Of a DNA stretch of 24,628 nt, positions 1 through 7,896 are shown piece by piece; positions within the stretch are counted from its first letter, which is position 1, and each line of letters opens with the position of its first letter. The position numbers were made by a program, and so were the translations under genes. The stretch comes from Lentisphaeria bacterium (GTDB lineage Bacteria > Verrucomicrobiota > Lentisphaeria > Oligosphaerales > Oligosphaeraceae): contig JAEEXV010000096.1 of NCBI GenBank assembly GCA_016287975.1, positions 1 through 24,628 of the forward strand, given 5' to 3'. The notes beneath the pieces were generated by a model that ran no database searches, was not told where the DNA came from, and saw nothing but the letters and a program-made list of their open reading frames with translations.

Positions 1-109
1 AGAAGGGATAGAAGGGATAGAAGGGATAGAAGGGATAGAAGGGATAGAAGGGATAGAAGGGATAGAAGGGATAGAAGGGATAGAAGGGATAGAAGGGATA
101 GAAGGGATA
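1..109. repeat. Tandem array of a 9-bp unit (12 copies)
   Basis: Twelve perfect head-to-tail copies of AGAAGGGAT run from the first base of the window to 108, so the array may continue upstream. Perfect identity points to recent slippage expansion. Read on the minus strand in the frame of the symporter gene that ends at 176, the unit is TAT CCC TTC, a Tyr-Pro-Phe tripeptide repeat without stops. No promoter or gene is visible inside it. Confidence 0.97.
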
Positions 110-130
110 ATGGCGGGCGGAAGGGGTGCT

Positions 131-187
131 TATCCCTTGAATCCCTTTGATCCCTTGAATCCCTTTGATTCCTGCCTATCCCTTTTC
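131..187. repeat. Degenerate 9-bp repeats in opposite orientation, overlapping the symporter stop codon
   Basis: On the minus strand this stretch reads as alternating AAAGGGATT and CAAGGGATC/A units plus a terminal AAAAGGGATAG copy. The core AAGGGAT is that of the array at 1-108 but faces it, across about 22 bp. The copy nearest the gene supplies the last codons and TAG stop of the symporter gene (AAG GGA TAG). The two arrays could pair as a large imperfect hairpin in RNA or single-stranded DNA. Confidence 0.85.
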
Positions 188-1573
188 GGTGGCCTCCTGG
201 CGCACGAGCGAGGCGAGTGCGAAGAGGGCGAGGACATTGGGGAGGACCATGAGCTGGTTGAAGAGGTCCTGGAGTTCCCAGACGAGGTCGTTCTTGGCGA
301 CGGTGCCGAGGAAGATGAATGCGACGCCGAGGCAGGAGTATACGATGGTGGCTTTGGGGCCGAAGAGGTATTGGAAGTTGACTTTGCCGAAGTAGTTCCA
401 GCTGAGGATGGTGGAATAGGCGAAGAATAGCAGGCAGATGGCGACGAAGATGCCCCCTGCGGTGGTGCCCGCGAGGGATGCGAAGGCCGCCTGGACGAGG
501 TTGGTCTTGGTGAGGCCCGAGGCGGCGAGGGTCTCGCTCCAGGTGGCGCCGTCGGCGTGGGCGAGGGGCCCGTTGCCCGAGTAGATGGTGGCGAGGACGA
601 CGAGGGCGGTCATGGTGAGGGCGATGAAGGTGTCGAGGAAGACGCCGACCATGGCGGTGACGCCCTGGTCATGGGGGCGCCTGACGTTGGCGAGGGCGTG
701 GGCGTGCGGGGTGGAGCCCATGCCCGCCTCGTTGGAGAAGAGTCCGCGCTTGACGCCCTGGCTGACGGCGGTCTTGAGGGCATGTCCGATGCCGCCGCCG
801 ATGAGGGCCTCAGGAGTGAAGGCGTAGCGGAAGATCATGCCGAAGACGCCGGGGATGGTGTTCCAGCGGCAGAGGAGGATGACGAGCCCTCCGACAATGT
901 AGAGGGTCGCCATGACGGGGACGAGTTTCTCGGTGACGGCGACCAGGTGCCGCACGCCGCCCAGAAAGACGACCAGGGACAGCGCGGCGAGGACGATGCC
1001 GATGTAGATCGAGGGGACGCCCAGGGCGTTCTGGCAGGTCTCGCCGATGGAGTTGGACTGGACCATGCAGCCGATGAAGCCCAGGGCGATGACGGTGGCG
1101 ACGGCGAAGCAGACGGCGAGGAAGGTGCCGAAGGCGTTGGGGAAGGCGCGCTTGAGATAGTAGACCGGGCCGCCGTGGATGCTGCCGTCGGGAAAGGTGG
1201 CGCGGGTCTTCTGGGCGAGGACGGCCTCGGCGTAGATGGTGGCCATGCCGAAGAAGGCGACCACCCACATCCAGAAGATGGCGCCCGGGCCGCCCGTCAG
1301 GATGGCGCCTGAGGCGCCGACGATGTTGCCCGTACCGATCTGCGCGGCGACGGCGGTCGCGAAAGCCTGGAAGGAACTCGCGCCGCTGGCGTGGCGCTTG
1401 CCGTGGAGGCTGAAGTCGCCGAAGACCTGGCGCAGCCCCTCGCCGAAGCAGCGCACCTGCACGAAGCGGGTGCGGAATGTGAAATAGAGGCCCGTGCCCG
1501 TCAGGAGCAGGATGAGCACATAGTCGGAGAGGCAGCTGTTGACTTGCTGGACAAGATGGAGGAGCGTGGACAT
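176..1573 (-). CDS. Alanine/glycine:cation symporter (AGCS family)
   Basis: Predicted inner-membrane sodium- or proton-coupled importer of alanine or glycine. The 465 residues match the usual family length and are mostly hydrophobic helices. The family signature is clear around residues 70-120: a stretch with QIGTGNIVGASGAI, then GGPGAIFWMWV and AEAVLAQKTR. Later, SNEAGMGSTPHAHA is the second well-conserved AGCS block. The ATG at 1573 follows the epimerase-like gene by 57 bp on the same strand, so they may be co-transcribed, although no good ribosome binding site precedes this start. The TAG stop lies inside a 9-bp repeat unit. The family assignment is firm; alanine versus glycine preference cannot be read from the sequence. 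Confidence 0.93.
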   Translation of the reverse strand: MSTLLHLVQQVNSCLSDYVLILLLTGTGLYFTFRTRFVQVRCFGEGLRQVFGDFSLHGKRHASGASSFQAFATAVAAQIGTGNIVGASGAILTGGPGAIFWMWVVAFFGMATIYAEAVLAQKTRATFPDGSIHGGPVYYLKRAFPNAFGTFLAVCFAVATVIALGFIGCMVQSNSIGETCQNALGVPSIYIGIVLAALSLVVFLGGVRHLVAVTEKLVPVMATLYIVGGLVILLCRWNTIPGVFGMIFRYAFTPEALIGGGIGHALKTAVSQGVKRGLFSNEAGMGSTPHAHALANVRRPHDQGVTAMVGVFLDTFIALTMTALVVLATIYSGNGPLAHADGATWSETLAASGLTKTNLVQAAFASLAGTTAGGIFVAICLLFFAYSTILSWNYFGKVNFQYLFGPKATIVYSCLGVAFIFLGTVAKNDLVWELQDLFNQLMVLPNVLALFALASLVRQEATEKG

Positions 1574-1630
1574 GGGTGGAAGACAGTGGGAATGCGGGAC
1601 GGCTGGACGCCTGGGGTGAAGGCGCGGGCC

Positions 1631-2578
1631 TTATTTCCACTCCTGGCGGCGCTGCTGCTGGGGGCCCTGGGCGAGGAGCCCTTCGAGATGCGCGCGGAGG
1701 CCTTGTGCGACGGGGGTGGCGGGGGCGGCGAGGCCTGCCTCGGCGAGAGTGCGGTTGTCGTAGATGCGGTGGCAGAGGAAGGGGCGGTCGCCAGGATGGG
1801 CGGCGAGGTGCTCCTCGCGCGGGATGCTGCGCACCTTGAGTTCCTGTCCGAGGGCTTCGGCGAGGATGCGGAAGTATTTGCGGGATTCGAGGATGTCGGG
1901 GCCTGCGGCGTGGAAGAGGCGGCGGTCGGCCCTGGGGTTGCCGAGGGCGCTGGCGACGAGGCGCCCCAGGTCGTCCGAGAGGATGGGCTGCTGGAGGTCG
2001 TGGCCGCCGTCGACGAGGGAGATGGGCTCGCCGCGCTTCAGGCGCTCGGGCAGGCTGGCGTCCCTGCAGTGGCACGGATAGCAGCCCAGGAGCGAGGTGG
2101 GGCCGTAGATATGGCAGGGGCGGAAGGCCGTCCAGGCGGCGTCGCCCGCCTTGCCCGCGAGGAGCATCTCCTCGCACTGGCGCTTGCGCCAGCCGTAGGC
2201 CTGGAGGCCGTGGTCGTCGTCGGCGAGGGTGGGGGCGTCCTCGGGCTGCGGGAAGCGGCGCGCCTCGGGGCGGAAGACGAAGTCGGTCGAGATGAAGACG
2301 AGCTGCGCGAAGTGCCCGCGCAGGCAGTCGAGGGCGAGGGCGAAGGCCTCGGGGGTGTAGCAGACGGCGTCGACGACGGCGTCGTAGTCTTCGGGATGCG
2401 CGAAGGCGGCTCGCATGGCGGCCGCGTCGGTGCGGTCGACGGCGATGGAGCGGACGTCGGCTGGGACGGGGCGCTGGGCGCGGGTGACGATGGTGACGTC
2501 ATGGCCTGCGGCGACGAGGGCGCGTCGGATGGCGCCGCTGACATGGCCAGTGCCGCCGAAGAGGAGGATTTTCGACAT
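1631..2578 (-). CDS. NAD-dependent epimerase/dehydratase (extended SDR) family protein
   Basis: A 315-residue extended short-chain dehydrogenase/reductase, probably cytoplasmic and acting on a nucleotide sugar or sugar derivative. The N-terminal Rossmann motif is LLFGGTGHVSGAI, a variant of GGTGxxG with Ser in place of the third Gly. The catalytic-type Tyr-x-x-x-Lys appears as AYGWRKRQCEE, preceded by the strand FISTDFVF. The middle FRPCHIYGP and PILSDDLGRLV segments are typical of sugar epimerases and isoflavone-reductase-like SDRs. The ATG at 2578 was chosen because the Rossmann fold begins immediately there; the reading frame upstream is open but repetitive and implausible. It follows an AraC gene by 173 bp containing a minus-strand -10-like TATATT near 2620. 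The substrate is unknown. Confidence 0.85.
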   Translation of the reverse strand: MSKILLFGGTGHVSGAIRRALVAAGHDVTIVTRAQRPVPADVRSIAVDRTDAAAMRAAFAHPEDYDAVVDAVCYTPEAFALALDCLRGHFAQLVFISTDFVFRPEARRFPQPEDAPTLADDDHGLQAYGWRKRQCEEMLLAGKAGDAAWTAFRPCHIYGPTSLLGCYPCHCRDASLPERLKRGEPISLVDGGHDLQQPILSDDLGRLVASALGNPRADRRLFHAAGPDILESRKYFRILAEALGQELKVRSIPREEHLAAHPGDRPFLCHRIYDNRTLAEAGLAAPATPVAQGLRAHLEGLLAQGPQQQRRQEWK

Positions 2579-2685
2579 GGTGCTACCGATGGATTGGGGA
2601 GTGGGAATGGGAATGCGGGGAAATATAATGGCGTGGCGGCGGATTTGCCGTCGAAAGGCGGCTTCGAGATGAGAGTAATGCGCAA

Positions 2686-2725
2686 TTCTCCAAACGGGGT
2701 GGCAATCGCCGACCCGTTTGGGGAA
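2686..2725. other. Inverted repeat in the 173-bp gap between the AraC and epimerase genes
   Basis: Arms CCAAACGGG (2690-2698) and CCCGTTTGG (2713-2721) are perfectly complementary. Pairing extends outward to 2686 and 2725 with one G-T pair, and the 14-base loop holds a small inner GGC/GCC stem. It lies about 27 bp past the AraC stop and about 110 bp before the epimerase start. No T-run follows on the minus strand, so it is not a standard terminator. It could be an mRNA-stabilising hairpin or an operator. The rest of 2579-2751 shows only the weak -10-like TATATT. Confidence 0.6.
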
Positions 2726-2751
2726 CAGAGCGATCTGGGAAGCCGCGCGTT

Positions 2752-3645
2752 CTACAATTCCGTGCGTCTGGCAGGGGGGAGGGCTTTTTGGTAGCCGGAG
2801 GGGGGTGCTCCGAAATGGCGTCGGAAGAGACGGGTGAAATAGTTGGAGTCGTCGAAGCCCGCCTGGGCGGCGGCCATGGTGACGTTCATGCCAGAGGCGA
2901 GATAGTGCATGGCGTCCTCGAGGCGGAGTCGGACGAGGAATGCCATGGGGGTCTCGCCAGTGGCGGCTCGGAAGTGTCGGGTGAAGGTGGCGTGGCCCAT
3001 TCCAGCGCGTTTGGCGAGGTCTGGGATGGCGAGTCGCCGAGAGTGGTTTGCGGCCATGTAGTCGAGGCATTCGGCGAGTCGGTCGGGGCACTGCGGCGCG
3101 GGGGGCGGGAACTGCGCGTCCTCGGAGCGCAGATAGGCCTGCAGGAAAATGGGGAGCAGCTGCAGGAACGCGCCGTAGACGGAGAGCAGGGCGCCAGGGG
3201 CCTTCGACTGCTGCATGGCGAGCGCCTCCTTGAGCAGAAGGCGGGTGCGGGCGAGTTCCGCGTGGTCGAGCCGCAGGCGCGGGAAGTGCCCGAGGGCGCG
3301 GAAATATTCGGAGTCGGCGCGGAAGAGCGCGATGAAGCCAGCCTCGCGGTTGAGGTCGCGCAGGGGGATGGGCAGTTTGTCGAACTGGAACAGGACATTG
3401 ACCAGCAGGATGTCCTTTTCCTGGCGGTAGCCATGCAGGGCGCCTGCGGGCGTGATCAGCACGTCGCCCGCCTGGACCAGGGTCTTCTCGAACTCGTTGT
3501 CATAGTATCCCTGGCCCTTCAGGACGATGGCGAACTCGGTGAACTCGTGGGAGTGCCAGCCCGCCGCCTCGCTGTTGGTGGTCTGGTAGAGGCGCAGGGG
3601 GCGTGCCAGATCGTCGAAGAACATGCTGGCCTTCAGGCTGCGCAT
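2752..3645 (-). CDS. AraC family transcriptional regulator (cupin sensor plus C-terminal HTH)
   Basis: A 297-residue AraC/XylS-type regulator. Residues about 25-100 form a cupin-like sensor: HSHEFTEFAIVLKGQG, then AGDVLITPAGALHGY, the jelly-roll arrangement of sugar-responsive AraC proteins. The last 100 residues carry the double HTH, with LAIPDLAKRAGMGHATFTRHF as the first helix pair and AAAQAGFDDSNYFTRLFRRHFGAPPSGY as the conserved second half. It lies 23 bp downstream of the GH4 gene on the same strand, so it probably controls that gene and is co-transcribed with it. Start choice is uncertain: ATG at 3645 has no clear ribosome binding site, whereas ATG at 3624 has GAAGG 5 bases upstream and would give 290 residues. 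Confidence 0.92.
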   Translation of the reverse strand: MRSLKASMFFDDLARPLRLYQTTNSEAAGWHSHEFTEFAIVLKGQGYYDNEFEKTLVQAGDVLITPAGALHGYRQEKDILLVNVLFQFDKLPIPLRDLNREAGFIALFRADSEYFRALGHFPRLRLDHAELARTRLLLKEALAMQQSKAPGALLSVYGAFLQLLPIFLQAYLRSEDAQFPPPAPQCPDRLAECLDYMAANHSRRLAIPDLAKRAGMGHATFTRHFRAATGETPMAFLVRLRLEDAMHYLASGMNVTMAAAQAGFDDSNYFTRLFRRHFGAPPSGYQKALPPARRTEL

Positions 3646-3668
3646 CGGGGCGGCGGGCGGGAGGGGCC

Positions 3669-5048
3669 TCAGTTGTAGCGGGGCAGATAGTCGCCGTGGG
3701 CTTTGATGAGGTCGTCGCAGAGGGCCTTGATGCGGTCGATGGGGAGTTCGGCGGCGGTGTGGGGGTCGAGCATGGCTGCCTGGTAGATGTAGTCCCTGCG
3801 GCGGGTCAGGGCGGCCTCGATGGCGAGGAGCTGCACGTTGATGTTGGTCATGTTCAGGGCGGCGCACTGGACGGGGAGGCGTCCGATGTAGGAGCCGCGG
3901 ATGCCCGAGGCGTCGGCGGTGCAGGGGACCTCGACGACGGCGTCGGCGGGGAGGTTCTCGATGAGGCCGTGGTTCAGGACGTTGCCGCCGAAGCAGTAGG
4001 GCTGGTTGGTGGCGATGGCCTCCATGATGCCAGAGCCGTATTCGCGGGACTTGGCGGCGTGGACGACGGGCTTGTCGTGGAGGGAGGCGTACTCCTTGGC
4101 CCAGCCTTCGCGCTGGTTGATGCAGCGGCGGGGGTATTCGTCGAGGGGGATGCAGTAGCGCTGGACCAGGTCGGGGTAGGCGGACTTGATCCAGTAGGGG
4201 GCGTATTCGGCGTTGTGCTCGCTGGATTCGGTGACGTAGTATCCGAAGTCGAGCAGCATCTGGAGGCGGACGAGGTTGGCGGAGAGGGGGTCCACCTTGC
4301 CGAGGTTGCGCTTCAGGTAGGCCTTGGCGTCGCGGCGGAGCTGGGGATACATGTCCTTGCCGTCCTTCTTGACTTCGAGAAGCCATGCCATGTGGTTGAT
4401 GCCCGCGATCTTCTGGCTCCAGCCGAAGTCCTCCGGGAGCTGGTGGAGCTTGTCGTAGTTTTCCTTGAAGGAATAGGAGTAGTTGCCGAGGGTGTTGAGG
4501 AGGCTGGCGACGCAGACCTGGACGCTGTGGCAGAGGCCGACGGTGCGCACGGAGGTGCCGCGGAGCATGGCGCCCGTGAGCATGGCCATGGGGTTGGAGT
4601 AGTTGAGGAACCAGGCGTCGGGGCAGACGGCCTCGATGTCGCGGGCGAAGTCGAGCATGACGGGGATGGTGCGCAGGGCGCGGAAGATGCCGCCGATTCC
4701 GAGGGTGTCGCCGATGGTCTGGCGCAGGCCGTATTTCTTGGGGACCTCGAAGTCGATGACGGTGGAGGGCTCGTAGCCGCCGACCTGGATGGCGTTGACG
4801 ACGAAGTCGGCGCCCTTGAGGGCGGCGCGGCGCTGGCGCGGGCCGAGGTAGCCCTTGAACTTCATGAGGCCCGGGCCAGTGTGCGCGTTCATGTTTTCGA
4901 GGATCTCGGTCGATTCGCGCAGGCGCTGCGGGTCGATGTCATAGAGGGCGACCTCCGCGTCCTGGAGGCTTTCGCGGAGCATGCAGTCGCCGAGGATGTT
5001 GCGCACGAAGATGGTGCTCCCCGCGCCCATGAAGGTGATTTTTGCCAT
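3669..5048 (-). CDS. GH4 family alpha-galactosidase/alpha-glucosidase
   Basis: A 459-residue glycoside hydrolase of family 4, the NAD- and divalent-metal-dependent class that cleaves by a redox-elimination mechanism. Visible elements are the N-terminal Rossmann motif ITFMGAGST (residues 4-12), NYSNPMAM at 149-156, CHSVQ at 173-177 (the metal-binding Cys and His) and GINHMAW at 216-222. CHSV is the signature of the alpha-galactosidase/alpha-glucosidase branch rather than the phospho-glycosidase branches (CNxP, CDMP). No signal peptide is present, so it is cytoplasmic and works on imported oligosaccharides. It heads an operon with the AraC gene 23 bp downstream. Alpha-galactosidase is my best guess; the exact sugar cannot be decided from sequence. 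Confidence 0.93.
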   Translation of the reverse strand: MAKITFMGAGSTIFVRNILGDCMLRESLQDAEVALYDIDPQRLRESTEILENMNAHTGPGLMKFKGYLGPRQRRAALKGADFVVNAIQVGGYEPSTVIDFEVPKKYGLRQTIGDTLGIGGIFRALRTIPVMLDFARDIEAVCPDAWFLNYSNPMAMLTGAMLRGTSVRTVGLCHSVQVCVASLLNTLGNYSYSFKENYDKLHQLPEDFGWSQKIAGINHMAWLLEVKKDGKDMYPQLRRDAKAYLKRNLGKVDPLSANLVRLQMLLDFGYYVTESSEHNAEYAPYWIKSAYPDLVQRYCIPLDEYPRRCINQREGWAKEYASLHDKPVVHAAKSREYGSGIMEAIATNQPYCFGGNVLNHGLIENLPADAVVEVPCTADASGIRGSYIGRLPVQCAALNMTNINVQLLAIEAALTRRRDYIYQAAMLDPHTAAELPIDRIKALCDDLIKAHGDYLPRYN

Positions 5049-5115
5049 GGTGAGAAGAATTATGGTGCTGGATGTTGCGTCGGCAGGCGGTGGCGCCGCC
5101 TTGTCGGGTTGCTAA

Positions 5116-5144
5116 AATGTAGCCGACATTGGAAGAATTGTGCG
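5116..5144 (-). promoter_or_regulatory. Possible promoter of the GH4 gene
   Basis: On the minus strand TACATT (5121 to 5116) resembles a -10 element, leaving a leader of about 60 bases before the ATG at 5048. The matching -35 region is weak, sharing only ACA with the consensus. The call rests mainly on the local AT-rich dip in otherwise GC-rich DNA. Confidence 0.3.
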
Positions 5145-5223
5145 GGGCGGACGGGGATTTTTTCCACGCGTGCCGTTTCAGCCGCGGCTCCAGGGGCGCC
5201 TCGCCGTCCAGCGTCCACCGCGC

Positions 5224-5268
5224 AAAACGGGGGTGGCGCACGCCGCTTGCGCGGCCCCCGCCACCCCC
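5224..5268 (-). terminator. Rho-independent-type terminator after the first pseudopilin gene
   Basis: A perfect 10-bp stem, GGGGGTGGCG (5229-5238) with CGCCACCCCC (5259-5268), encloses a loop that itself holds a GCCGC/GCGGC stem. On the minus strand one G and then TTTT follow the stem. It lies about 40 bp beyond the pseudopilin stop codon, the expected place. The T-run is short, so efficiency may be modest. Confidence 0.65.
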
Positions 5269-5308
5269 GCCATATTTATCGCGGCCTCGCCAGGAGAGAG
5301 GCGGAGGG

Positions 5309-6040
5309 CTAGTACCAACTATGCGATGCGTAGGGGGACCAGCGGTACGCCCAGAATGGACTTGTATACGCGCTTGAAATCACCGTGAGTTCGGTTCTCT
5401 TCTTCTCGCTGTTCACATGGCCGTCGACATACGCCACGTTGCAGAGCGACGTGCCCCCGTGCGTGAAGTCGATCAGCATGTAATCGGCCTGGGAATTGTC
5501 GAAGCGCCAGCAGAGGCGCCCGATGACATTGGGGTTGCCCTGCTTGGAATCCGCGAGGCTGGCGGTCTTGCCAGGGTATTTCAATCGCGAAAGCAACGCG
5601 ATCTTCTGAGGGGGGTTGGCGTTTGTAATCGCGTGCGGCATGCAGTTGATGCCATAGTGATATACGGCGGCGGCGTCCACGCGCGCATACTTGGACGTCA
5701 CCCCCCATCCGCTGAGTTCCCTGCCTTTTTTCGCGGGGCACTGGAATTCGGGGATGTATGAGGCCTGGTCCTTGGCCGAGAAATAGCCCTTCAGCAGAAG
5801 GATGTGTCCCCAGTAGTATCCGACGCCGTTGATGGCAAGCGTGCCAGGGAACAGGATGTCGCCGTTGTCCATCTCGTACATGCTGGTGTAGAGCCGCAGC
5901 GTCTTCAAATTGTTGACGCAGTTGATGGTGCGCGCGCGGTCCCGTGCCTTGGACAGCGCGGGCAGCAGCATGGACGCCAGGATGGCGATGATCGCGATTA
6001 CGACCAGCAGTTCAATGAGCGTGAAGACATTGCGTTTCAT
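5309..6040 (-). CDS. Pseudopilin-like protein with type II secretion/type IV pilin N-terminus
   Basis: A 243-residue protein beginning [14 protein letters not shown], the class III signal found in type IV pilins and type II secretion pseudopilins, with one hydrophobic helix at residues 6-28 and Glu at +5. The residue before the Phe is Val, not the Gly that prepilin peptidases normally need. The soluble part is not recognisable apart from the C-terminal block FTHGG...YVDGHV, which matches the His-x-DGH motif of large pseudopilin-like families in Lentisphaerota and Planctomycetota. ATG 6040 is supported by GGAGG 8 bases upstream; the frame is open to an upstream ATG at 6073, but that would bury the signal. 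It is a single-gene unit with its own promoter and terminator, divergent from an AraC gene. Role unknown, perhaps glycan binding. Confidence 0.88.
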   Translation of the reverse strand: MKRNVFTLIELLVVIAIIAILASMLLPALSKARDRARTINCVNNLKTLRLYTSMYEMDNGDILFPGTLAINGVGYYWGHILLLKGYFSAKDQASYIPEFQCPAKKGRELSGWGVTSKYARVDAAAVYHYGINCMPHAITNANPPQKIALLSRLKYPGKTASLADSKQGNPNVIGRLCWRFDNSQADYMLIDFTHGGTSLCNVAYVDGHVNSEKKRTELTVISSAYTSPFWAYRWSPYASHSWY

Positions 6041-6156
6041 TTTGCGACCTCCGTTGTTTTCCAGTTCGACCAAGCCTTTCGTCCCCGATGGGATTCGCCT
6101 TGCGCGGGCATGGGGCGAGTTTTATTTGAAACTTGCATTTTAGTCGGATTGTGCAT

Positions 6157-6185
6157 ATTATAGTACTCAACGAACTGGTTAACAA
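6157..6185 (-). promoter_or_regulatory. Sigma70-type promoter of the first pseudopilin gene
   Basis: On the minus strand TTGTTA (6185 to 6180), a 17-bp spacer and a perfect TATAAT (6162 to 6157). This predicts transcription starting near 6150 and a leader of about 110 bases before the ATG at 6040. It is the best consensus promoter in the window. Confidence 0.75.
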
Positions 6186-6188
6186 GTT
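6173..6188. promoter_or_regulatory. Near-perfect palindrome overlapping the -35 box (operator candidate)
   Basis: AACTGGTTAACAAGTT matches its own reverse complement at 14 of 16 positions, centred on GTTAAC. It covers the -35 element of the pseudopilin promoter and lies in the 200-bp divergent region shared with the AraC gene starting near 6241. The placement suits a regulator binding site, most simply for the neighbouring AraC protein. AraC proteins more often bind direct repeats, so another regulator is possible. Confidence 0.5.
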
Positions 6189-6240
6189 TGATTTCTTGCA
6201 AATAAACTAACAATTTGTGCAAAATCGTCTCCCGTCCGCC

Positions 6241-7062
6241 ATGCAAAGTTGTGAAACGACCATGCAGAGCCGCATCTATGAGCTGCAGGACCTTCCCCGC
6301 AATCTGGATTTCCCGCTTCCCTTGAACGAGGTGGGATGGATGCCCCGCCACCGAAGTCCCGTGCAGACGCTGACCAAGTGCTTTGCGTGCATCTCCTTTA
6401 ACTGGCGGAAATACTCCCTGGAGGCCCCCGCCGAGGCGACTTTCAGCGTGCATTATCCTGGCACCACGCTGGCCACGCCAGGCCTTCTGCACGACGAGGT
6501 CTTTTTTTCCTACAGCAGGGGATGCGAGCCGTGGCTTCGCGACCTGCTCAAGGGCGTGTCGTTCTTTCGGCTGCCTTTTGGCTACACGCCTGAGATCGCC
6601 GCGCTGTGCGTCTCGGTGCATGAGCGGCTGGGGCGTCTGCACGAGCCAGGCATGGCGGACAATCTGGACTTGCTGGCCCTGCAACTGGTGAACGCCTGCG
6701 TGCAGGCGGTCCGCGACTACACGGCGCCTGCCGACGGCAACGACAGGCGCATCCATGAAATCGCCGCACGGCTGAAGCATGGGGATCATCTGGACGAATT
6801 GATCCGCAAGCACAATTTCAGCCGCCGTGCCTTCTACTATGCCTGGAATCGGGTCTTCAAGATCTCGCCCAACAAGTTCCGCCAGGACGAGATGCTCAAG
6901 CAAGTGGAGCTGCTGCTGCGGCAGACCACGATGTCCGTGTCCGAGATCGCGTTCAACTGCGGCTTCAACAACGAGGCCTGCCTGTATCGCCTGTTCAAGC
7001 AGAAGAACGATTTGACGCCGACGCAGTATCGCAGGCAGAAGCAGAACATCGTGGCCCCCTGA
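6241..7062 (+). CDS. AraC family transcriptional regulator
   Basis: About 273 residues from the ATG at 6241. The C-terminal 95 residues are a clear AraC HTH domain: LDELIRKHNFSRRAFYYAWNRVF for the first helix pair and VSEIAFNCGFNNEACLYRLFKQKNDLTPTQYRR for the second, the conserved family half. The N-terminal 170 residues are not a recognisable cupin and presumably sense a ligand. The frame also opens at a GTG (6217) and has another ATG at 6262; none has a clear ribosome binding site, so the start is uncertain by a few codons. It is transcribed away from the first pseudopilin gene, sharing a 200-bp regulatory region, and is followed by a terminator-like hairpin. It probably controls the divergent gene and itself. 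Confidence 0.9.
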   Translation: MQSCETTMQSRIYELQDLPRNLDFPLPLNEVGWMPRHRSPVQTLTKCFACISFNWRKYSLEAPAEATFSVHYPGTTLATPGLLHDEVFFSYSRGCEPWLRDLLKGVSFFRLPFGYTPEIAALCVSVHERLGRLHEPGMADNLDLLALQLVNACVQAVRDYTAPADGNDRRIHEIAARLKHGDHLDELIRKHNFSRRAFYYAWNRVFKISPNKFRQDEMLKQVELLLRQTTMSVSEIAFNCGFNNEACLYRLFKQKNDLTPTQYRRQKQNIVAP

Positions 7063-7067
7063 AGGGG

Positions 7068-7093
7068 ACGGCGTGGCGGCGCGGCCGTTTTTT
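7068..7093 (+). terminator. Probable terminator after the AraC gene
   Basis: A short stem ACGGC (7068-7072) with GCCGT (7084-7088) leads directly into six Ts (7088-7093), six bases past the stop codon. A second small CCCC/GGGG hairpin spans the stop codon just before it. The stem is short but GC-rich and the T-run is good. The remaining bases to 7208 hold only a -10-like TACATT at 7139-7144. Confidence 0.5.
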
Positions 7094-7208
7094 CCGCGGG
7101 AGGAGGCGTCGGGCAGAGGTGGTTTCGGATTCCAATGCTACATTGAGGGAAGGCCGAGGAAGGGGGATTCGTCCGATCGTCTGTCGTCCGCCACCATAGG
7201 GAATAGCC

Positions 7209-7892
7209 ATGAAACGTCTGTTGCTTGCCTTTGTCGCCGTATTGTCCCTGGCGCTGTTCGCCCGCGACGTCCGCCGCGTCGAGTTTGGTCGTGGGAAATG
7301 GGATTCGTCGCAGTGGATTCTGGTCAAGAGCCCGCGCTGGAGCCATTTTGGGGGATGGGTGCAGAAGGATGGGCACATCGAGAACGAGGTGCCCGCGGGG
7401 GTCGATGCGCAGACGCTGCAGGGGAAGCGTGCGGCGGAGACGTACACCTCGATGGTGTGGAAGGAGCCCGTCAGCGGGAATGTCGTGGTCAAGGCGAAGA
7501 TGTCGTATGCCTACCAGATGGCGCCGCTGCTGGTGATTGCGCCCGAGCTGGGGAAGTCGGCGGAGGGCATTCCCGAGTACCGCGAGCACTGGGAGGTCGT
7601 GCTGTATGAAAAGGGGCTCAATGTGTGGCACCACGAGTACAAGGACGGCAAGCCCTTCTGGCACCTGGCCGCGCGGGCGGGCGGCGCGTTCGAGAAGGAC
7701 AAGGTCTATGAACTGACGGTCACCATCGCCTTCTCCGCCAAGGGGTCGCGCGCGCCGTGCATCATCACCGTCGCCGCGAACGGCATCGAGTTCTCGTACC
7801 GCGAATTGAACCTCAAGCCAGGCAGGTACTATGTCGGCGTCACCGCGTGCGAGGGCGTCAACAGGTTCTATGACTTCACCATCGTGAAATAG
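7209..7892 (+). CDS. Secreted protein of unknown function
   Basis: 227 residues with a typical signal peptide (MKRLLLAFVAVLSLALFA, cleavage after LFA, about residue 18). The mature part is rich in beta-strand and aromatic residues (WVQKDGHIENEVP, MVWKEPVSGNVVVKAKMSY, KGLNVWHHEYKDG, LKPGRYYVGVTACEG). The order resembles a jelly-roll of the concanavalin-like or DUF1080 type in which a carbohydrate surface is presented, but no catalytic residues could be identified, so this is only a suggestion. The ATG has AGGGA 8 bases upstream. A permease gene starts 4 bp after the stop, so the two are translationally coupled. It would act in the periplasm or outside. Confidence 0.75.
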   Translation: MKRLLLAFVAVLSLALFARDVRRVEFGRGKWDSSQWILVKSPRWSHFGGWVQKDGHIENEVPAGVDAQTLQGKRAAETYTSMVWKEPVSGNVVVKAKMSYAYQMAPLLVIAPELGKSAEGIPEYREHWEVVLYEKGLNVWHHEYKDGKPFWHLAARAGGAFEKDKVYELTVTIAFSAKGSRAPCIITVAANGIEFSYRELNLKPGRYYVGVTACEGVNRFYDFTIVK

Positions 7893-7896
7893 GGCG

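Noticed and set aside
1..187. CRISPR array
   Set aside because: The repeats are 9 bp with no spacers, and no cas genes are present.
557..1312. Long open frames antisense to the symporter, and similar ones over most genes
   Set aside because: They are Asp/Glu/Gly- or Arg/Pro-rich shadows expected in GC-rich coding DNA and lack ribosome binding sites and recognisable domains.
3646..4386. Extension of the first AraC gene upstream to 4386
   Set aside because: The extension runs antisense-like through the GH4 gene on the same strand in another frame and is Arg/Pro-rich; the AraC sensor begins after 3645.
5116..7144. Shared words TTCCAATG and TACATT upstream of the GH4 gene and the secreted-protein gene as a common regulatory site
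   Set aside because: The spacing between the two words differs (5 versus 1 base) and only two examples exist, so chance cannot be excluded.
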